From: Stenotrophomonas sp. UBA2124
GTDB lineage: Bacteria > Pseudomonadota > Gammaproteobacteria > Xanthomonadales > Xanthomonadaceae
Assembly (NCBI GenBank): GCA_002329155.1
Contig: DCXY01000015.1
Span: forward strand, 1 to 64,000
Direction of reading: 5' to 3'
Length of the DNA: 64,000 nt
The notes beneath the pieces were generated by a model. The model saw only the letters and a program-made list of their open reading frames with translations. It had not been told where the DNA came from and did no database searches. The position numbers and the translations under genes are program-made. Of this stretch, positions 26,106 to 34,386 are shown one piece after another. Numbering within the stretch: the stretch's first letter is position 1; each line of letters opens with the position of its first letter.

Positions 26106-27808
26106 TGCGCCTTGCGCTCGAACCTGGCCGGCTGCGGCAGTTCCACCGGCACGCCATTGGCATCGCAGGTGCCCTGTTCGCACAGGCGTGCACGCAGGCG
26201 CGGGGTGGCCTGCACGATCAGGTGGTAGATGGTGTTCTGCTCCATGGTGCCGCGTACCGCCTTGCTGCCGGGGCCGCGCGCCCAGATGCCGACGTCTTCG
26301 CCGCCGTGCGATTCGCTCTTGGACGGCACGGTTGCTTCCTGCATGTAGTCCGGGTGCTCGGTATCGACGTGGGTCAGGTCCGGGCGGCCAGTGGCCGGCT
26401 CGAAGCTGCTGGGTGCGTGCGGGAACTTCTTCGGGCCGGCCGGCTGCTGGTTGCTGGCACCGGCATAGCCGGGGCCGTTGGCGTAGGTGAGGGTGGTGTA
26501 GGGCAGGCCCAGGCCGTCGCGGGCCAGGTCCAGCGCGCCTGCGCCGTCTTCGCCGCCCTTGTCCTTGACCTTGCCCAGGATGGGGTTGCCACGCGCCGGG
26601 TAGCCCACGAAGTTCAGCGTGTGGGAGTGGTCGGCGGTGACGATGATGAGGGTGTCGTCGGCCGAGGTGGCTTCGGCGGCGGCCTTGACCGCATCGGACA
26701 TGGCGATGGTGTCGCCCAGCGCGCGGGCGGCGTTGCCGCTGTGGCTGGCGTGGTCGATGCGGGCGCCCTCGACCATCAGCACATAGCCTTCCTTGTGGCT
26801 GGAGAGGGTCTTGATGGCAGCGCGGGTCAGCTCGGCCAGCGACGGCTCACCGGCGCGGTCCTGCGGGCGGTCCTGCTCGTACTGCATGTGGTCCGGCTCG
26901 AACAGGCCCAGCAGTGCCGGGGCATTGCCAGCGGCGGCCAGCTGTTTGGCGTTCCACACATAGGCGCCCTGCGGGTGCGCGGCCTGCCATTCGGCGACCA
27001 GATTGCGGCCGTCCAGGCGCAGGCCCACCTTGTCGCTGTACTCGGGGTCCTGCTCGTTGACGGTGGTGAACTGGCCACGGCCGCCGCCCAGCGCCACCAG
27101 CGGGCCGCGCCCGTAGCGCGCGCTGGAGATCAGCTGCTGGGCGATGTCCACGCAGCCTGCGGCCTTGGCGGCCTCCGGCAGGTCGGTGTCCGCCTCCCAG
27201 TTGCGCTCCGGGGAGTGGGCGTAGGTGGCGGCCGGGGTGGCGTGGGTAAGGCGGGCGGTGGAGACCACGCCGGTGGCCATGCCGGCGCTGTCGGCCAGCT
27301 CCAGCCAGGTCAGCAGGCGGTTGTTGAGGCTGCTGGCGCAGTCGTTACGGGTGCCGGCGCTGACGCCGATGGCGCCCATGTGGGATTTCACCCCGGTGGT
27401 GATGGCGGTCATGGTGCCGGCCGAGTCGGGGGTCTGTGAGTCGGTGTTGTAGGTCTTGCTGAATGCGGTGGCCGGGAAGTGCTCCCAGGACAGCAGGTTC
27501 TCCTCACCGGCACTGCCCTTGCGCTGGCCTTCCAGGATGCGCGCGGCGGCCACGGTGGTCAGGCTCATGCCGTCGCCCAGGAACAGGATCACGTTCTTCG
27601 CCTTGCCGGCCATGGCGCCATTGCCGGCGGCGCGGGCGGCGCCGTCGCGGTACCACCACTGCGGGGTCTCGCCAGCCGGGTGGGCCACCTGCGGTACATC
27701 CACGCGCACGGCGGCGGCGCCGGGGCTGGATGACTGCGGGGCAGTGCTGGCGCAGGCGCCGAGCAGCAGGGTGGTCAGGGTGGCGGACAGCAGGCTGATA
27801 GTGCGCAT
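26102..27808 (-). CDS. phoA: Alkaline phosphatase, lipoprotein form
   Basis: Hydrolyses phosphate monoesters to release inorganic phosphate. It has 568 residues and belongs to the PhoA-type alkaline phosphatase superfamily. The visible metal and catalytic elements are KNVILFLGDGMSLTT (Asp ligand), the nucleophile region TPDSAGTMTAI (Ser), VEGARIDHASHSGN, and VTADHSHTLNF. The signal peptide carries a lipobox (LLLGAC), so the enzyme should be membrane-tethered rather than freely periplasmic as in E. coli. The start is ATG 27808. It is the first gene of a two-gene unit with the WG-repeat protein; no Pho box was identified with confidence upstream. Gene symbol by homology class. Confidence 0.88.
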   Translation of the reverse strand: MRTISLLSATLTTLLLGACASTAPQSSSPGAAAVRVDVPQVAHPAGETPQWWYRDGAARAAGNGAMAGKAKNVILFLGDGMSLTTVAAARILEGQRKGSAGEENLLSWEHFPATAFSKTYNTDSQTPDSAGTMTAITTGVKSHMGAIGVSAGTRNDCASSLNNRLLTWLELADSAGMATGVVSTARLTHATPAATYAHSPERNWEADTDLPEAAKAAGCVDIAQQLISSARYGRGPLVALGGGRGQFTTVNEQDPEYSDKVGLRLDGRNLVAEWQAAHPQGAYVWNAKQLAAAGNAPALLGLFEPDHMQYEQDRPQDRAGEPSLAELTRAAIKTLSSHKEGYVLMVEGARIDHASHSGNAARALGDTIAMSDAVKAAAEATSADDTLIIVTADHSHTLNFVGYPARGNPILGKVKDKGGEDGAGALDLARDGLGLPYTTLTYANGPGYAGASNQQPAGPKKFPHAPSSFEPATGRPDLTHVDTEHPDYMQEATVPSKSESHGGEDVGIWARGPGSKAVRGTMEQNTIYHLIVQATPRLRARLCEQGTCDANGVPVELPQPARFERKAQ

Positions 27809-27963
27809 CGGAACGGGTACCACGGGGCAGTGGGCAAGCGTTCATTATGGTCAAGCCGGCAAGACATGGATATGACACGCTGATTTTCCCTGCAGGCATC
27901 GTGCCGCGACGGGGCTTGCGTTATCGTGCCAGCCCTCGAACTGTTTCCCGGAAATCCCCTGAT

Positions 27964-29289
27964 ATGAGCGTGGTATCCGCCTGGCTGAAGATCCCCTTCT
28001 GGCAACGCGTGGTTGCGGGCTTCGTGCTCGGCGCGCTGGCCGGCTGGATACTGGGGCCTGCGGCCGAAACCTGGTTCGGGCCGCTGGGTGAGATCTACGT
28101 CACGCTGATCAAGATGATCGCGGTGCCGCTGGTGTTCTTCGCGGTCATCAACGCCATCGGCTCGCTGAGCGGGCAGAAATCGGTGGCGGCGCTGAGCGGG
28201 CGCACCTTTTTCTGGTTCGTGGTCACCGCCGCGCTGGCGGTGGGCATCGGCCTGCTGGTGGGCACGGTGATGCAGCCGGGCACCGGCGGCCTGAGCCTGA
28301 GCATGGACAGCGAGTACACCCCGCGCGACGTGCCGTCCGTGGCCAGAGTGCTGATGGATGTGGTGCCCGCCAATGTGTTCTATGCGCTGGCCGGCATCGG
28401 CACCAAGGTGAACGCGGCGGGCGATACGGTGCTGGCGGCGGGCAGGGGTTCGATCCTGCCGGTGATCTTCTTCGCCGGCCTGGTTGGCTTTGCGATGGTC
28501 AAGCTGGGCGAAAAGGTCACCGAGGCGCGCAAGCTGGTAGGCCAGCTCAGCGACATCATGATCCAGGTCACCCGCTTCGTGCTGGAGATGACCCCGCTGG
28601 GTACCTTCGGCCTGATCGCCGGGCTGGTGGGCAGCTACGGTTTCGAGAAGCTGCTGCCACTGGGCAATTTCGTGCTGGCGCTGTATGTGGCCTGCGCGCT
28701 GCATATCGTCATCGTCTACAGCGGCCTGCTGCTTGCGCATGGGCTGAACCCGCTGAAGTTCTTCCGTGGCGCGGCGCCGGGCATGCAGGTGGCGTTCGTG
28801 GCCTCGTCGAGCTTCGCGGCGATGCCGGTGGCGATGCGCTCGATCACCGACAACCTCGGCGTCAACAAGGACTACGCCTCCTTTGCCGTGCCGCTGGGCG
28901 CGAGCATCAAGATGGATGGCTGTGGCGCCATCTACCCGGCACTGTGCGCGGTGTTCATTTCGCAGTACACCGGTGTGCCGATGACACCGGAGCAGTACCT
29001 GATCGTGTTGATCGCCTCGGTGCTGGGCAGCTTCGGCACCGCAGGCGTGCCGGGTACGGCGGTGGTGATGGCCACGGTGGTGCTGAGCGCGGCCAACCTG
29101 CCGCTGGAGGCCATCGGCTACCTGTACGCCATCGACCGCATCCTGGACATGATGCGCACCATGACCAACGTGACCGGCCAGATGGTGGTGCCGGTGATCG
29201 TGGCCAAGGAAACCGGCCTGCTCGACCAGCAGGTGTATGACGCGGTGGGCACGGCGGCGGCACGCCGCAGCAGCGACTCCGGCCCCTGA
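27964..29289 (+). CDS. Dicarboxylate/amino acid:cation symporter (DAACS family)
   Basis: Inner-membrane sodium- or proton-coupled carrier for dicarboxylates or acidic amino acids. It has 441 residues with about eight helices. Family motifs include IKMIAVPLVFFAVINAI (about residues 42-58), the serine-rich re-entrant loop AFVASSSFAAMPVAMRSI (about 277-294) and GASIKMDGCGAIYPA, where GATINMDG is usual. The substrate (glutamate, aspartate, succinate) cannot be fixed from sequence. The start ATG 27964 gives the first helix; longer open sequence upstream has no start context. It is divergent from phoA. Confidence 0.9.
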   Translation: MSVVSAWLKIPFWQRVVAGFVLGALAGWILGPAAETWFGPLGEIYVTLIKMIAVPLVFFAVINAIGSLSGQKSVAALSGRTFFWFVVTAALAVGIGLLVGTVMQPGTGGLSLSMDSEYTPRDVPSVARVLMDVVPANVFYALAGIGTKVNAAGDTVLAAGRGSILPVIFFAGLVGFAMVKLGEKVTEARKLVGQLSDIMIQVTRFVLEMTPLGTFGLIAGLVGSYGFEKLLPLGNFVLALYVACALHIVIVYSGLLLAHGLNPLKFFRGAAPGMQVAFVASSSFAAMPVAMRSITDNLGVNKDYASFAVPLGASIKMDGCGAIYPALCAVFISQYTGVPMTPEQYLIVLIASVLGSFGTAGVPGTAVVMATVVLSAANLPLEAIGYLYAIDRILDMMRTMTNVTGQMVVPVIVAKETGLLDQQVYDAVGTAAARRSSDSGP

Positions 29290-29303
29290 GCGGCTCGGCG
29301 CCG

Positions 29304-29690
29304 ATGCGAAAGCAATATCACTTTCGTGATGAGGCACGTGGGCTGCTGGCCTGGGATGTGGATGGCCTGATCGCTGCGACGCGCGGCCTGCAGGTGGAGG
29401 AAGTCGCACTGAACGACGTGCGTGAGCTGGACATGCCGTACTGGTACGACGCGGAGGGTGACAGCCCCACCTGCCGTTCGATCGCCGCGCACATTCAACT
29501 CGTACAGCAGGCCGATCTGGCCTATCCCATCATCCTGTGCCCACAGGGCAGGGTGATGGATGGCATGCACCGTGCGGTGAAGGCATTGATGGAAGGCAGG
29601 GCCACGATCAAGGCATATCGGCTGCCGGTGCTGCCACCGCCGGATTACATCGGTGTTGCACCCGATGCACTGCCATATGGTGAGGAATGA
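29304..29690 (+). CDS. Small ParB-N-like hypothetical protein
   Basis: A 128-residue cytoplasmic protein 14 bases after the symporter gene, probably in the same transcript. The segment YPIILCPQGRVMDGMHRAVKALMEGRATIKAYRLP resembles the ParB/Srx nucleotide-binding signature, in which a DGxHR motif contacts phosphate; here it is DGMHR at about residues 86-90. Upstream, VRELDMPYWYDAEGDSPTCRSIAAHIQLVQQADLAYP also fits that fold. No specific function is known to me; a role as a kinase- or nuclease-like ParB-fold protein is inference only. Confidence 0.8.
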   Translation: MRKQYHFRDEARGLLAWDVDGLIAATRGLQVEEVALNDVRELDMPYWYDAEGDSPTCRSIAAHIQLVQQADLAYPIILCPQGRVMDGMHRAVKALMEGRATIKAYRLPVLPPPDYIGVAPDALPYGEE

Positions 29691-29741
29691 AACTGCTGGC
29701 GCACTGCGTGCACGCGCATATCCACCGCGATGGAACACAAC

Positions 29742-29763
29742 GAAGGCCGGGCAACCGGCCTTC
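29742..29763 (+). terminator. Terminator-like hairpin before the Fap-like operon
   Basis: Perfect 9-bp stem GAAGGCCGG / CCGGCCTTC with a GCAA loop, then ACTGTTT. It separates the symporter transcript from the sigma-54 promoter region. Confidence 0.6.
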
Positions 29764-29774
29764 ACTGTTTCAGC

Positions 29775-29819
29775 GTGTATCACCTGTAACAGCCCCCTGT
29801 AACGCAGGTGATACACCTG
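29775..29819. promoter_or_regulatory. Paired palindromic upstream activator sites (predicted)
   Basis: A perfect 12-bp inverted repeat, GTGTATCACCTG (29775-29786) and CAGGTGATACAC (29805-29816). Each arm lies in its own smaller palindrome: the right one is CAGGTG-ATA-CACCTG (29805-29819) and the left one is GTG-TAT-CAC plus flank. Their centres are 33 bases apart, about three helical turns on one face of the DNA. They lie about 180 and 210 bases upstream of the predicted sigma-54 transcription start, a normal distance for an enhancer. Proposed binding sites for the activator at 35796-37121 or a related protein. Confidence 0.6.
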
Positions 29820-29964
29820 CGTGAAAGCCGCATGGGCAAAGGCCAAACGCTGGTTTGATGGAAACGGCGCGTGCATGCCGCCGCGCCAGCCCACTGTGAC
29901 AGCGATACAGCCGCCATTCTCTTACGTTGGCGTCAAAGCATTGTTTTTGCTTTGGAAAATGAGT

Positions 29965-29980
29965 TGGCACGGTTGCTGCT
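29965..29980 (+). promoter_or_regulatory. Sigma-54 (RpoN) promoter of the Fap-like operon (predicted)
   Basis: TGGCACG-GTTG-CTGCT: the invariant GG (29966-29967) and GC (29978-29979) are separated by exactly 10 bases, and only one base differs from the TGGCACG-N4-TTGCW consensus. The predicted start of transcription is near 29991, 24 bases before the first ATG at 30015. Confidence 0.75.
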
Positions 29981-30014
29981 CCAACTCCCGCGTTGGTTCG
30001 ACGTGGACACTGCA

Positions 30015-30545
30015 ATGGAAAGCAGAACTACCAATCGGGTTTTCGCCGGCATGGGCCTTGGGCTGCTGCTCATCGCCACCGGTACGGCACAGGCCTCGGG
30101 CGCACGCCAGGGCGTGAAGCCGCAGCCGGGAGAGATCGTGCTGTTGCGCGATGTATCCACCCGGCCCGCGTACCGCATGCAGCCGCCGGGCATGGCGCTG
30201 ATAGCCGACCCGTCGCCGCGCAAGGAGCTTGGCGCGGCACTCGGTGCCGGTGGCATGGACGAACTCACCGATGCCGACTACGCCGGCATGGAATCCGGGC
30301 TGGCCGACATGGCCGCCTCAGGCCACGGACAGACCACGGTGGAGCGGGTGACCAATGGTGTTGTCGGCGGCACCCTGACCCGGGTGACCGGTGATGGTGG
30401 TGCGCTGTCGGGCAGCCAGCTTTCGCGCACCATCGGTGGCCCGATGGGTGCCGTGGGTGGTGCCACACGGGGCATCGGTGACCAGGTGCGTGGCGCACTG
30501 TCCCAGTTCCCGCTCGGCCAGCCAGCCGGTGGCGGTGGCCAATGA
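30015..30545 (+). CDS. Secreted protein in fapA position
   Basis: First gene of the putative amyloid operon. The 176-residue product has a signal peptide (FAGMGLGLLLIATGTAQASG) and a Gly-rich C-terminal half (GGTLTRVTGDGGALSGSQLSRTIGGPMGAVGG). It lacks the G-N-Q repeat of the later subunits. In Pseudomonas the first gene, fapA, encodes a small periplasmic protein that influences which subunit dominates the fibre; I assign a similar role only from position and size. The start at 30015 is preferred over an open frame from 29871, because that would begin upstream of the sigma-54 promoter and would lack a signal peptide. Its stop overlaps the next ATG (ATGA). Confidence 0.72.
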   Translation: MESRTTNRVFAGMGLGLLLIATGTAQASGARQGVKPQPGEIVLLRDVSTRPAYRMQPPGMALIADPSPRKELGAALGAGGMDELTDADYAGMESGLADMAASGHGQTTVERVTNGVVGGTLTRVTGDGGALSGSQLSRTIGGPMGAVGGATRGIGDQVRGALSQFPLGQPAGGGGQ

Positions 30546-31192
30546 ACCGCATCAGCCTGATGTTCGCCTGCAGCGTGCTGCTGTGCGCGTTTGCCGCGCC
30601 GCAGGTGGCGCATGCGCAGGCGCAGCCCTCCGCCGGTGACGGCTATGCCGGCATGCTCTCCTATCTCTCTGCCGACAGCCGCATCGACGGCAATGCACTG
30701 GCAGCGGCCAATGGCTCCATCAAGGTCAACCAGGCTGCAGGCGAGCTGAACCTGCAGGCCAACCTGCACAGCATGGCCAGCGGTGAGCAGGCCAGTGCCG
30801 ACGTGCGCGCGGTGCAGCGCGGCCAGCGCAACGTGTTCAACACACCGATGCAGGCCAGCGCCTCCATCGGTGGCAATGCGCTGGCCGGGGCCAGCGGCAT
30901 CGCATCGATCAATCAGGCCAGTGGTGGCGGCAACGCGGAGCTGAACTCCGTGAGCGCGACCCTGGCCGCAAGGGGCATACGCGAGGCCAGTGACGATGCG
31001 ATGGCATCGTCCTCCGCACTCGCGTCGGCGGGGGAGCAGCCTGCCGTCAACGATCCACGCGCCACCCGCAGGGTGGGCGTGGAAGCATCCGCACTGCGCG
31101 GGTTCGACGGCGTGCTGCAACTCAATCAGATCGCGGGGTCGGGCAATGCAGCGGAGAACAAACTCAATATCTCCGTGCAGGGCCTCCCGTGA
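30542..31192 (+). CDS. Amyloid-like minor subunit, FapB-like
   Basis: A 216-residue exported protein (signal peptide to about AHAQ, residue 26). It carries three copies of a 17-residue repeat of the form G-x4-N-Q-x-[AS]-G-x2-N-x3-N at residues 58-74, 119-135 and 190-206, for example GSIKVNQAAGELNLQAN. Spacing linkers are Ala/Ser-rich. In Pseudomonas, FapB is the proposed nucleator of fibres built from FapC and has similar repeats. The start ATG overlaps the stop of the preceding gene by 4 bases. The mature part has no Cys, whereas Pseudomonas FapB carries a C-terminal CxxC. Function is inferred from repeats and operon position. Confidence 0.75.
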   Translation: MNRISLMFACSVLLCAFAAPQVAHAQAQPSAGDGYAGMLSYLSADSRIDGNALAAANGSIKVNQAAGELNLQANLHSMASGEQASADVRAVQRGQRNVFNTPMQASASIGGNALAGASGIASINQASGGGNAELNSVSATLAARGIREASDDAMASSSALASAGEQPAVNDPRATRRVGVEASALRGFDGVLQLNQIAGSGNAAENKLNISVQGLP

Positions 31193-31241
31193 ACATTGCT
31201 TCATCCAACCCGATGTCTGAGAAACCGAAGAGGGCAGCACC

Positions 31242-32705
31242 ATGAAAGCGAATAAATGGACCGTACTCGCCATGGCGGTCACCGCGCTGACGATCAGTGC
31301 GGCGGCCAATGCGGCAGACGACAAGAACGCCAGCGCGAACATCGATCACCAGCACAACGTGAACGAGACCCGCACCAACACCAACACGACCACCAACACC
31401 AACACCAACGTCAATACGGACGTCAACACCACGGTTGACACCGATATCGACCTGAAGCTCGATGCCGCTGCCACGCTGCGCTATTCGGATACGCGCACCA
31501 ACACTGATACCCGCAGCAATTACGAGTCCACCCGTAACACCAGCAGCTCGAACGAGGTGTACGAGAACGTCCAGAAGACGTCGAACATCACCGCTGACGA
31601 GCGCAAGGAAAAGAACAACCACGGCGTTGACGTGAACTTCGAGAAGGACATCCGCCTGAGCTCGGATGTGAACTTCTCCGGTGATCCGACCATCACCGGC
31701 AACATCGACCTGGATTCGGCGGCCATCGCCATCATCGACAACCGCCAGTCGATCTCCAACAACCATGCCGAAAACGGCCTGCTGGACAACGACGCCTCCA
31801 TCGGTTCGGACGTGGCTTCCAACGCCTCGGGCAACCTGGGCTTCAACGTTGCCGCCGGTGACAACAACGCCCAGGACAACGCCGCCGCGCTGTCGGCTGC
31901 CGACGCCTCCTTCAGCTTCGGCATGGCCGATGCGGAAGTGTTCGTGAACCAGGCTGGCATGAACAACCTGACCATGAACCACGGTGTGACCAATACCTCG
32001 GGCATCGGCGGCAACGCCTTCTCGGGTGCGGCCGGCAACATCGGCGTGAACGTGGCCAGCGGCAACAACAACGAGCAGAAGAACGCTCTGGCTGCCTCGG
32101 TCGCCACCAGCGCCTATGCCACCTCGTCGATCAGCTCGAACCAGACCTCCTCGGGCAACCAGGTCAGCAACGACGGTTACTACGACTATGTCGTGAACAC
32201 CTATGACCTGCGCATGGGCGGCACCGTCAAGGGTTCCACCGCCAGCGCCGGTACCGGCACCTATCAGGGCACCGGCAACTCCTACCAGAAGAGCAACTTC
32301 TACCCGGACAACTGGACCGGCAACAGCCATTCCGGTGGCAACCAGGTCGGCCACAGCGACTGGGACTTCGAGACCCAGGGCGCAGTCGCCAACCCGAACA
32401 AGCAGGGTGTGGGTGGCATGGCATGGGATACCGATGAGAAGGGCAGCATGAAGTTCTCTGAAATGGGCACTGCCGATCTGGTCGCCAGCCTGAGCGGCAC
32501 CGTGGTGGACATCGACTGGATTGCCGTTGATGCAACCAACACGGCCTCCCTGTCGGGCAGCGCGTTCTCCAACGCCTCCGGCAACATCGGCGTGAACCTG
32601 GCCTCCGGCACCGGCAATCTGCAGGCCAACAGCCTGGCGCTGGCCGTTGCCCAGCCCTCCACCGGCGGTGGCGGCGGCGGTGGCGGTGGCGAAGGCACCC
32701 CGTAA
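31242..32705 (+). CDS. Amyloid-like major subunit, FapC-like
   Basis: A 487-residue exported protein with a signal peptide ending near ANAA. The N-terminal region is extremely Asn/Thr/Asp-rich (TNTNTTTNTNTNVNTDVNT). Three near-identical 17-residue repeats, GNLGFNVAAGDNNAQDN type, are at residues 197-213, 265-281 and 447-463, separated by linkers of about 50 and 165 residues. That is the three-repeat, two-linker design of the Pseudomonas amyloid FapC. The C-terminus is a poly-Gly tail. No Cys is present. The ribosome site GAGGG lies upstream of ATG 31242. It is the longest and most fibre-like product of the operon; fibre formation is inference. Confidence 0.78.
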   Translation: MKANKWTVLAMAVTALTISAAANAADDKNASANIDHQHNVNETRTNTNTTTNTNTNVNTDVNTTVDTDIDLKLDAAATLRYSDTRTNTDTRSNYESTRNTSSSNEVYENVQKTSNITADERKEKNNHGVDVNFEKDIRLSSDVNFSGDPTITGNIDLDSAAIAIIDNRQSISNNHAENGLLDNDASIGSDVASNASGNLGFNVAAGDNNAQDNAAALSAADASFSFGMADAEVFVNQAGMNNLTMNHGVTNTSGIGGNAFSGAAGNIGVNVASGNNNEQKNALAASVATSAYATSSISSNQTSSGNQVSNDGYYDYVVNTYDLRMGGTVKGSTASAGTGTYQGTGNSYQKSNFYPDNWTGNSHSGGNQVGHSDWDFETQGAVANPNKQGVGGMAWDTDEKGSMKFSEMGTADLVASLSGTVVDIDWIAVDATNTASLSGSAFSNASGNIGVNLASGTGNLQANSLALAVAQPSTGGGGGGGGGEGTP

Positions 32706-32715
32706 TCAAGACATC

Positions 32716-32830
32716 CATCACCTGACGGTGATGCCCCTGTCCTGAGCAACAAGCCCGGCCATCCGCCAATGGCCGGGTGATCCAGGGAGCCCCAGCCCCT
32801 CTCCCCCGTGGTGCCGGGGCTCCCACCTTT
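32716..32830 (+). terminator. Three successive hairpins between fapC-like and fapD-like genes
   Basis: Stem-loops CATCACC/GGTGATG (32716-32733), CCCGGCCAT/ATGGCCGGG (32754-32777) and GGGAGCCCC/GGGGCTCCC (32785-32824), the last followed by ACCTTTT. All stems are perfect. The arrangement fits partial termination or 3'-end protection that would make the major subunit more abundant than the export proteins downstream. Confidence 0.6.
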
Positions 32831-32857
32831 TATCGCTGCGCGAGGAAATACGTTGCC

Positions 32858-33559
32858 ATGTTCCGCGTCCTGCTCCTGCTGGCCTTTACCGTGCTGTGCA
32901 TCGCGCCGCTGGCGCATGCGGGCGATGTCGCCTTTGGTGGCGTGCTGCCCAATGGCGCCATGTATACCGGCAAGGTGGAGAGCATGGCCGAGCGGCGCTT
33001 CCGCAACGTGGTACGCCAGCACACCGATTACAGCTGCGGCGCTGCCGCACTGGCCACCATCCTCAAGCATGCCTACCACCTGAACACCGACGAGGCGACG
33101 GTGATCGAAGGCATGATGGGCGTGGCCGATCCGGACCTTGTCCGCCAGCGGGGTTTCTCGCTGCTGGACATCAAGCGTTATGTGGAGTCGCTGGGCATGC
33201 GTGGGCGCGGTTACCGCGTCGACGAGGGGCGACTGAAGAGCCTGCGTGTACCCGGGCTGGTACTGATGGATGTGCGCGGCTTCCGCCACTTCGTCGTGCT
33301 CAAGCAGGTACGCGATGAGATGGTCGAAGTGGCCGACCCCATCCTCGGCAACCGCGCCGTGCCGCTACAGGAATTCCTGCAGAGCTGGCCCTCGCGCGCG
33401 GTGTTCGTGGTGATCGGCAGTGACTTCGACCGCAACACGGTACTGCTGCAACCCAGCGAACGCCCCAGCGCACGCGCGCTGGTCGCACGCCAGGGCGGCG
33501 GACCGATAACCGATGCCGAACTGGTCGACTTTGGTTTCACCCATGCCGACCTGTTCTGA
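32858..33559 (+). CDS. C39-family cysteine peptidase, FapD-like
   Basis: A 233-residue periplasmic protein with a signal peptide (VLLLLAFTVLCIAPLAHA). The C39 papain-like fold residues are all present: Gln54 in VVRQHTDYSC, catalytic Cys60, His144 in RGFRHFVVL and Asp160 in VADPILG. In the Pseudomonas Fap system FapD is a C39 peptidase required for subunit secretion. C39 domains elsewhere cleave Gly-Gly leaders inside ABC transporters, but no transporter domain is fused here. The start ATG 32858 has GAGGAA 10 bases upstream; the open frame further upstream overlaps the hairpins and is not used. Confidence 0.88.
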   Translation: MFRVLLLLAFTVLCIAPLAHAGDVAFGGVLPNGAMYTGKVESMAERRFRNVVRQHTDYSCGAAALATILKHAYHLNTDEATVIEGMMGVADPDLVRQRGFSLLDIKRYVESLGMRGRGYRVDEGRLKSLRVPGLVLMDVRGFRHFVVLKQVRDEMVEVADPILGNRAVPLQEFLQSWPSRAVFVVIGSDFDRNTVLLQPSERPSARALVARQGGGPITDAELVDFGFTHADLF

Positions 33560-33571
33560 AGGAGTGTCGTG

Positions 33572-34339
33572 ATGAACCTGTATCGATATGGATTGTTGGC
33601 CCTGACGCTGGTGCTGGTTCTGCCGGCGTATGCCCAGGAGCAGCCAACGCAGCCGGGCAAGGGGCTGCATGAGATTCCGGATCCGGAGCTGAACCTGATG
33701 CGCGGGCGCTACACCGTGGGCGGCAACACGGTGGCCTGGTTCGGCGTGACCATGATCTCCACCTGGCAGGCGGCCAATGGCCAGAGCCTGCAGGGCGCGC
33801 TTACCCTGGGCATGGATTTCAGCAAGGGCGGCGCGCCGAAGCTGAGCTTCAGCCCCAATGTGAGCATCACCGCGGCCAACGCGCCGCTGCCCGACTCAAG
33901 TGGGCGCAGCATCGACGGCAGTGGCCTGGCCAATGTCAGTGGCCTGAGCCAGAGCGTGCAGATTGCCGGCGACGGCAACCGCGCCAGCAACGTGCTGCAG
34001 TTGAACGTGCGCAACGATGGTGTGGTGCCGGCGGCTGCCGGCAGTAAAGGCACCGGCAGTGCCAGCACGCGCATGGGGGATGCCAGTGCGGTGGCCAGCT
34101 TCGACGGCAACGCCGCGCAGCTGCAGTTGCAGGTGGAAGGGCAGGGCGCGGTGCAGCAGTGGCTGCGCAGCGGCAGCGTCGGCCAGAGCATCCAGCTGAT
34201 GGCCGACGGCCAACAGGCAGGCAACCGCCTGCAGATCGACCTGGTCAGGCAGTCGCTCGGCGGCAACCTGCCCCTGTCGCAGAACGTGGCCCAGGCCATC
34301 ACGCTCAATCGGGGGTTGAGCGGGATGGGCGGCCATTGA
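33572..34339 (+). CDS. FapE-like exported protein with one amyloid repeat
   Basis: A 255-residue protein with signal peptide MNLYRYGLLALTLVLVLPAY(A). It contains one recognisable copy of the operon's 17-residue repeat at residues 124-140 (GLSQSVQIAGDGNRASN, with Val replacing the first Asn) and a weaker second copy near GSVGQSIQLMADGQQAGN. FapE in Pseudomonas is a minor secreted component related to the subunits, which fits. The ATG at 33572 has AAGGAG 7 bases upstream; a GTG three bases earlier is also in frame. It starts 13 bases after the C39 gene. Confidence 0.72.
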   Translation: MNLYRYGLLALTLVLVLPAYAQEQPTQPGKGLHEIPDPELNLMRGRYTVGGNTVAWFGVTMISTWQAANGQSLQGALTLGMDFSKGGAPKLSFSPNVSITAANAPLPDSSGRSIDGSGLANVSGLSQSVQIAGDGNRASNVLQLNVRNDGVVPAAAGSKGTGSASTRMGDASAVASFDGNAAQLQLQVEGQGAVQQWLRSGSVGQSIQLMADGQQAGNRLQIDLVRQSLGGNLPLSQNVAQAITLNRGLSGMGGH

Positions 34340-34386
34340 GTCCCGTGCGCGGCACGGTGTCATGAGGCAGCAGTGAGGAACAGGAC

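Noticed and set aside
29775..29816. The 12-bp inverted repeat read as a transcription terminator
   Set aside because: There is no T tract, the loop is long, and a separate hairpin just upstream already fits termination; enhancer sites are the better reading.
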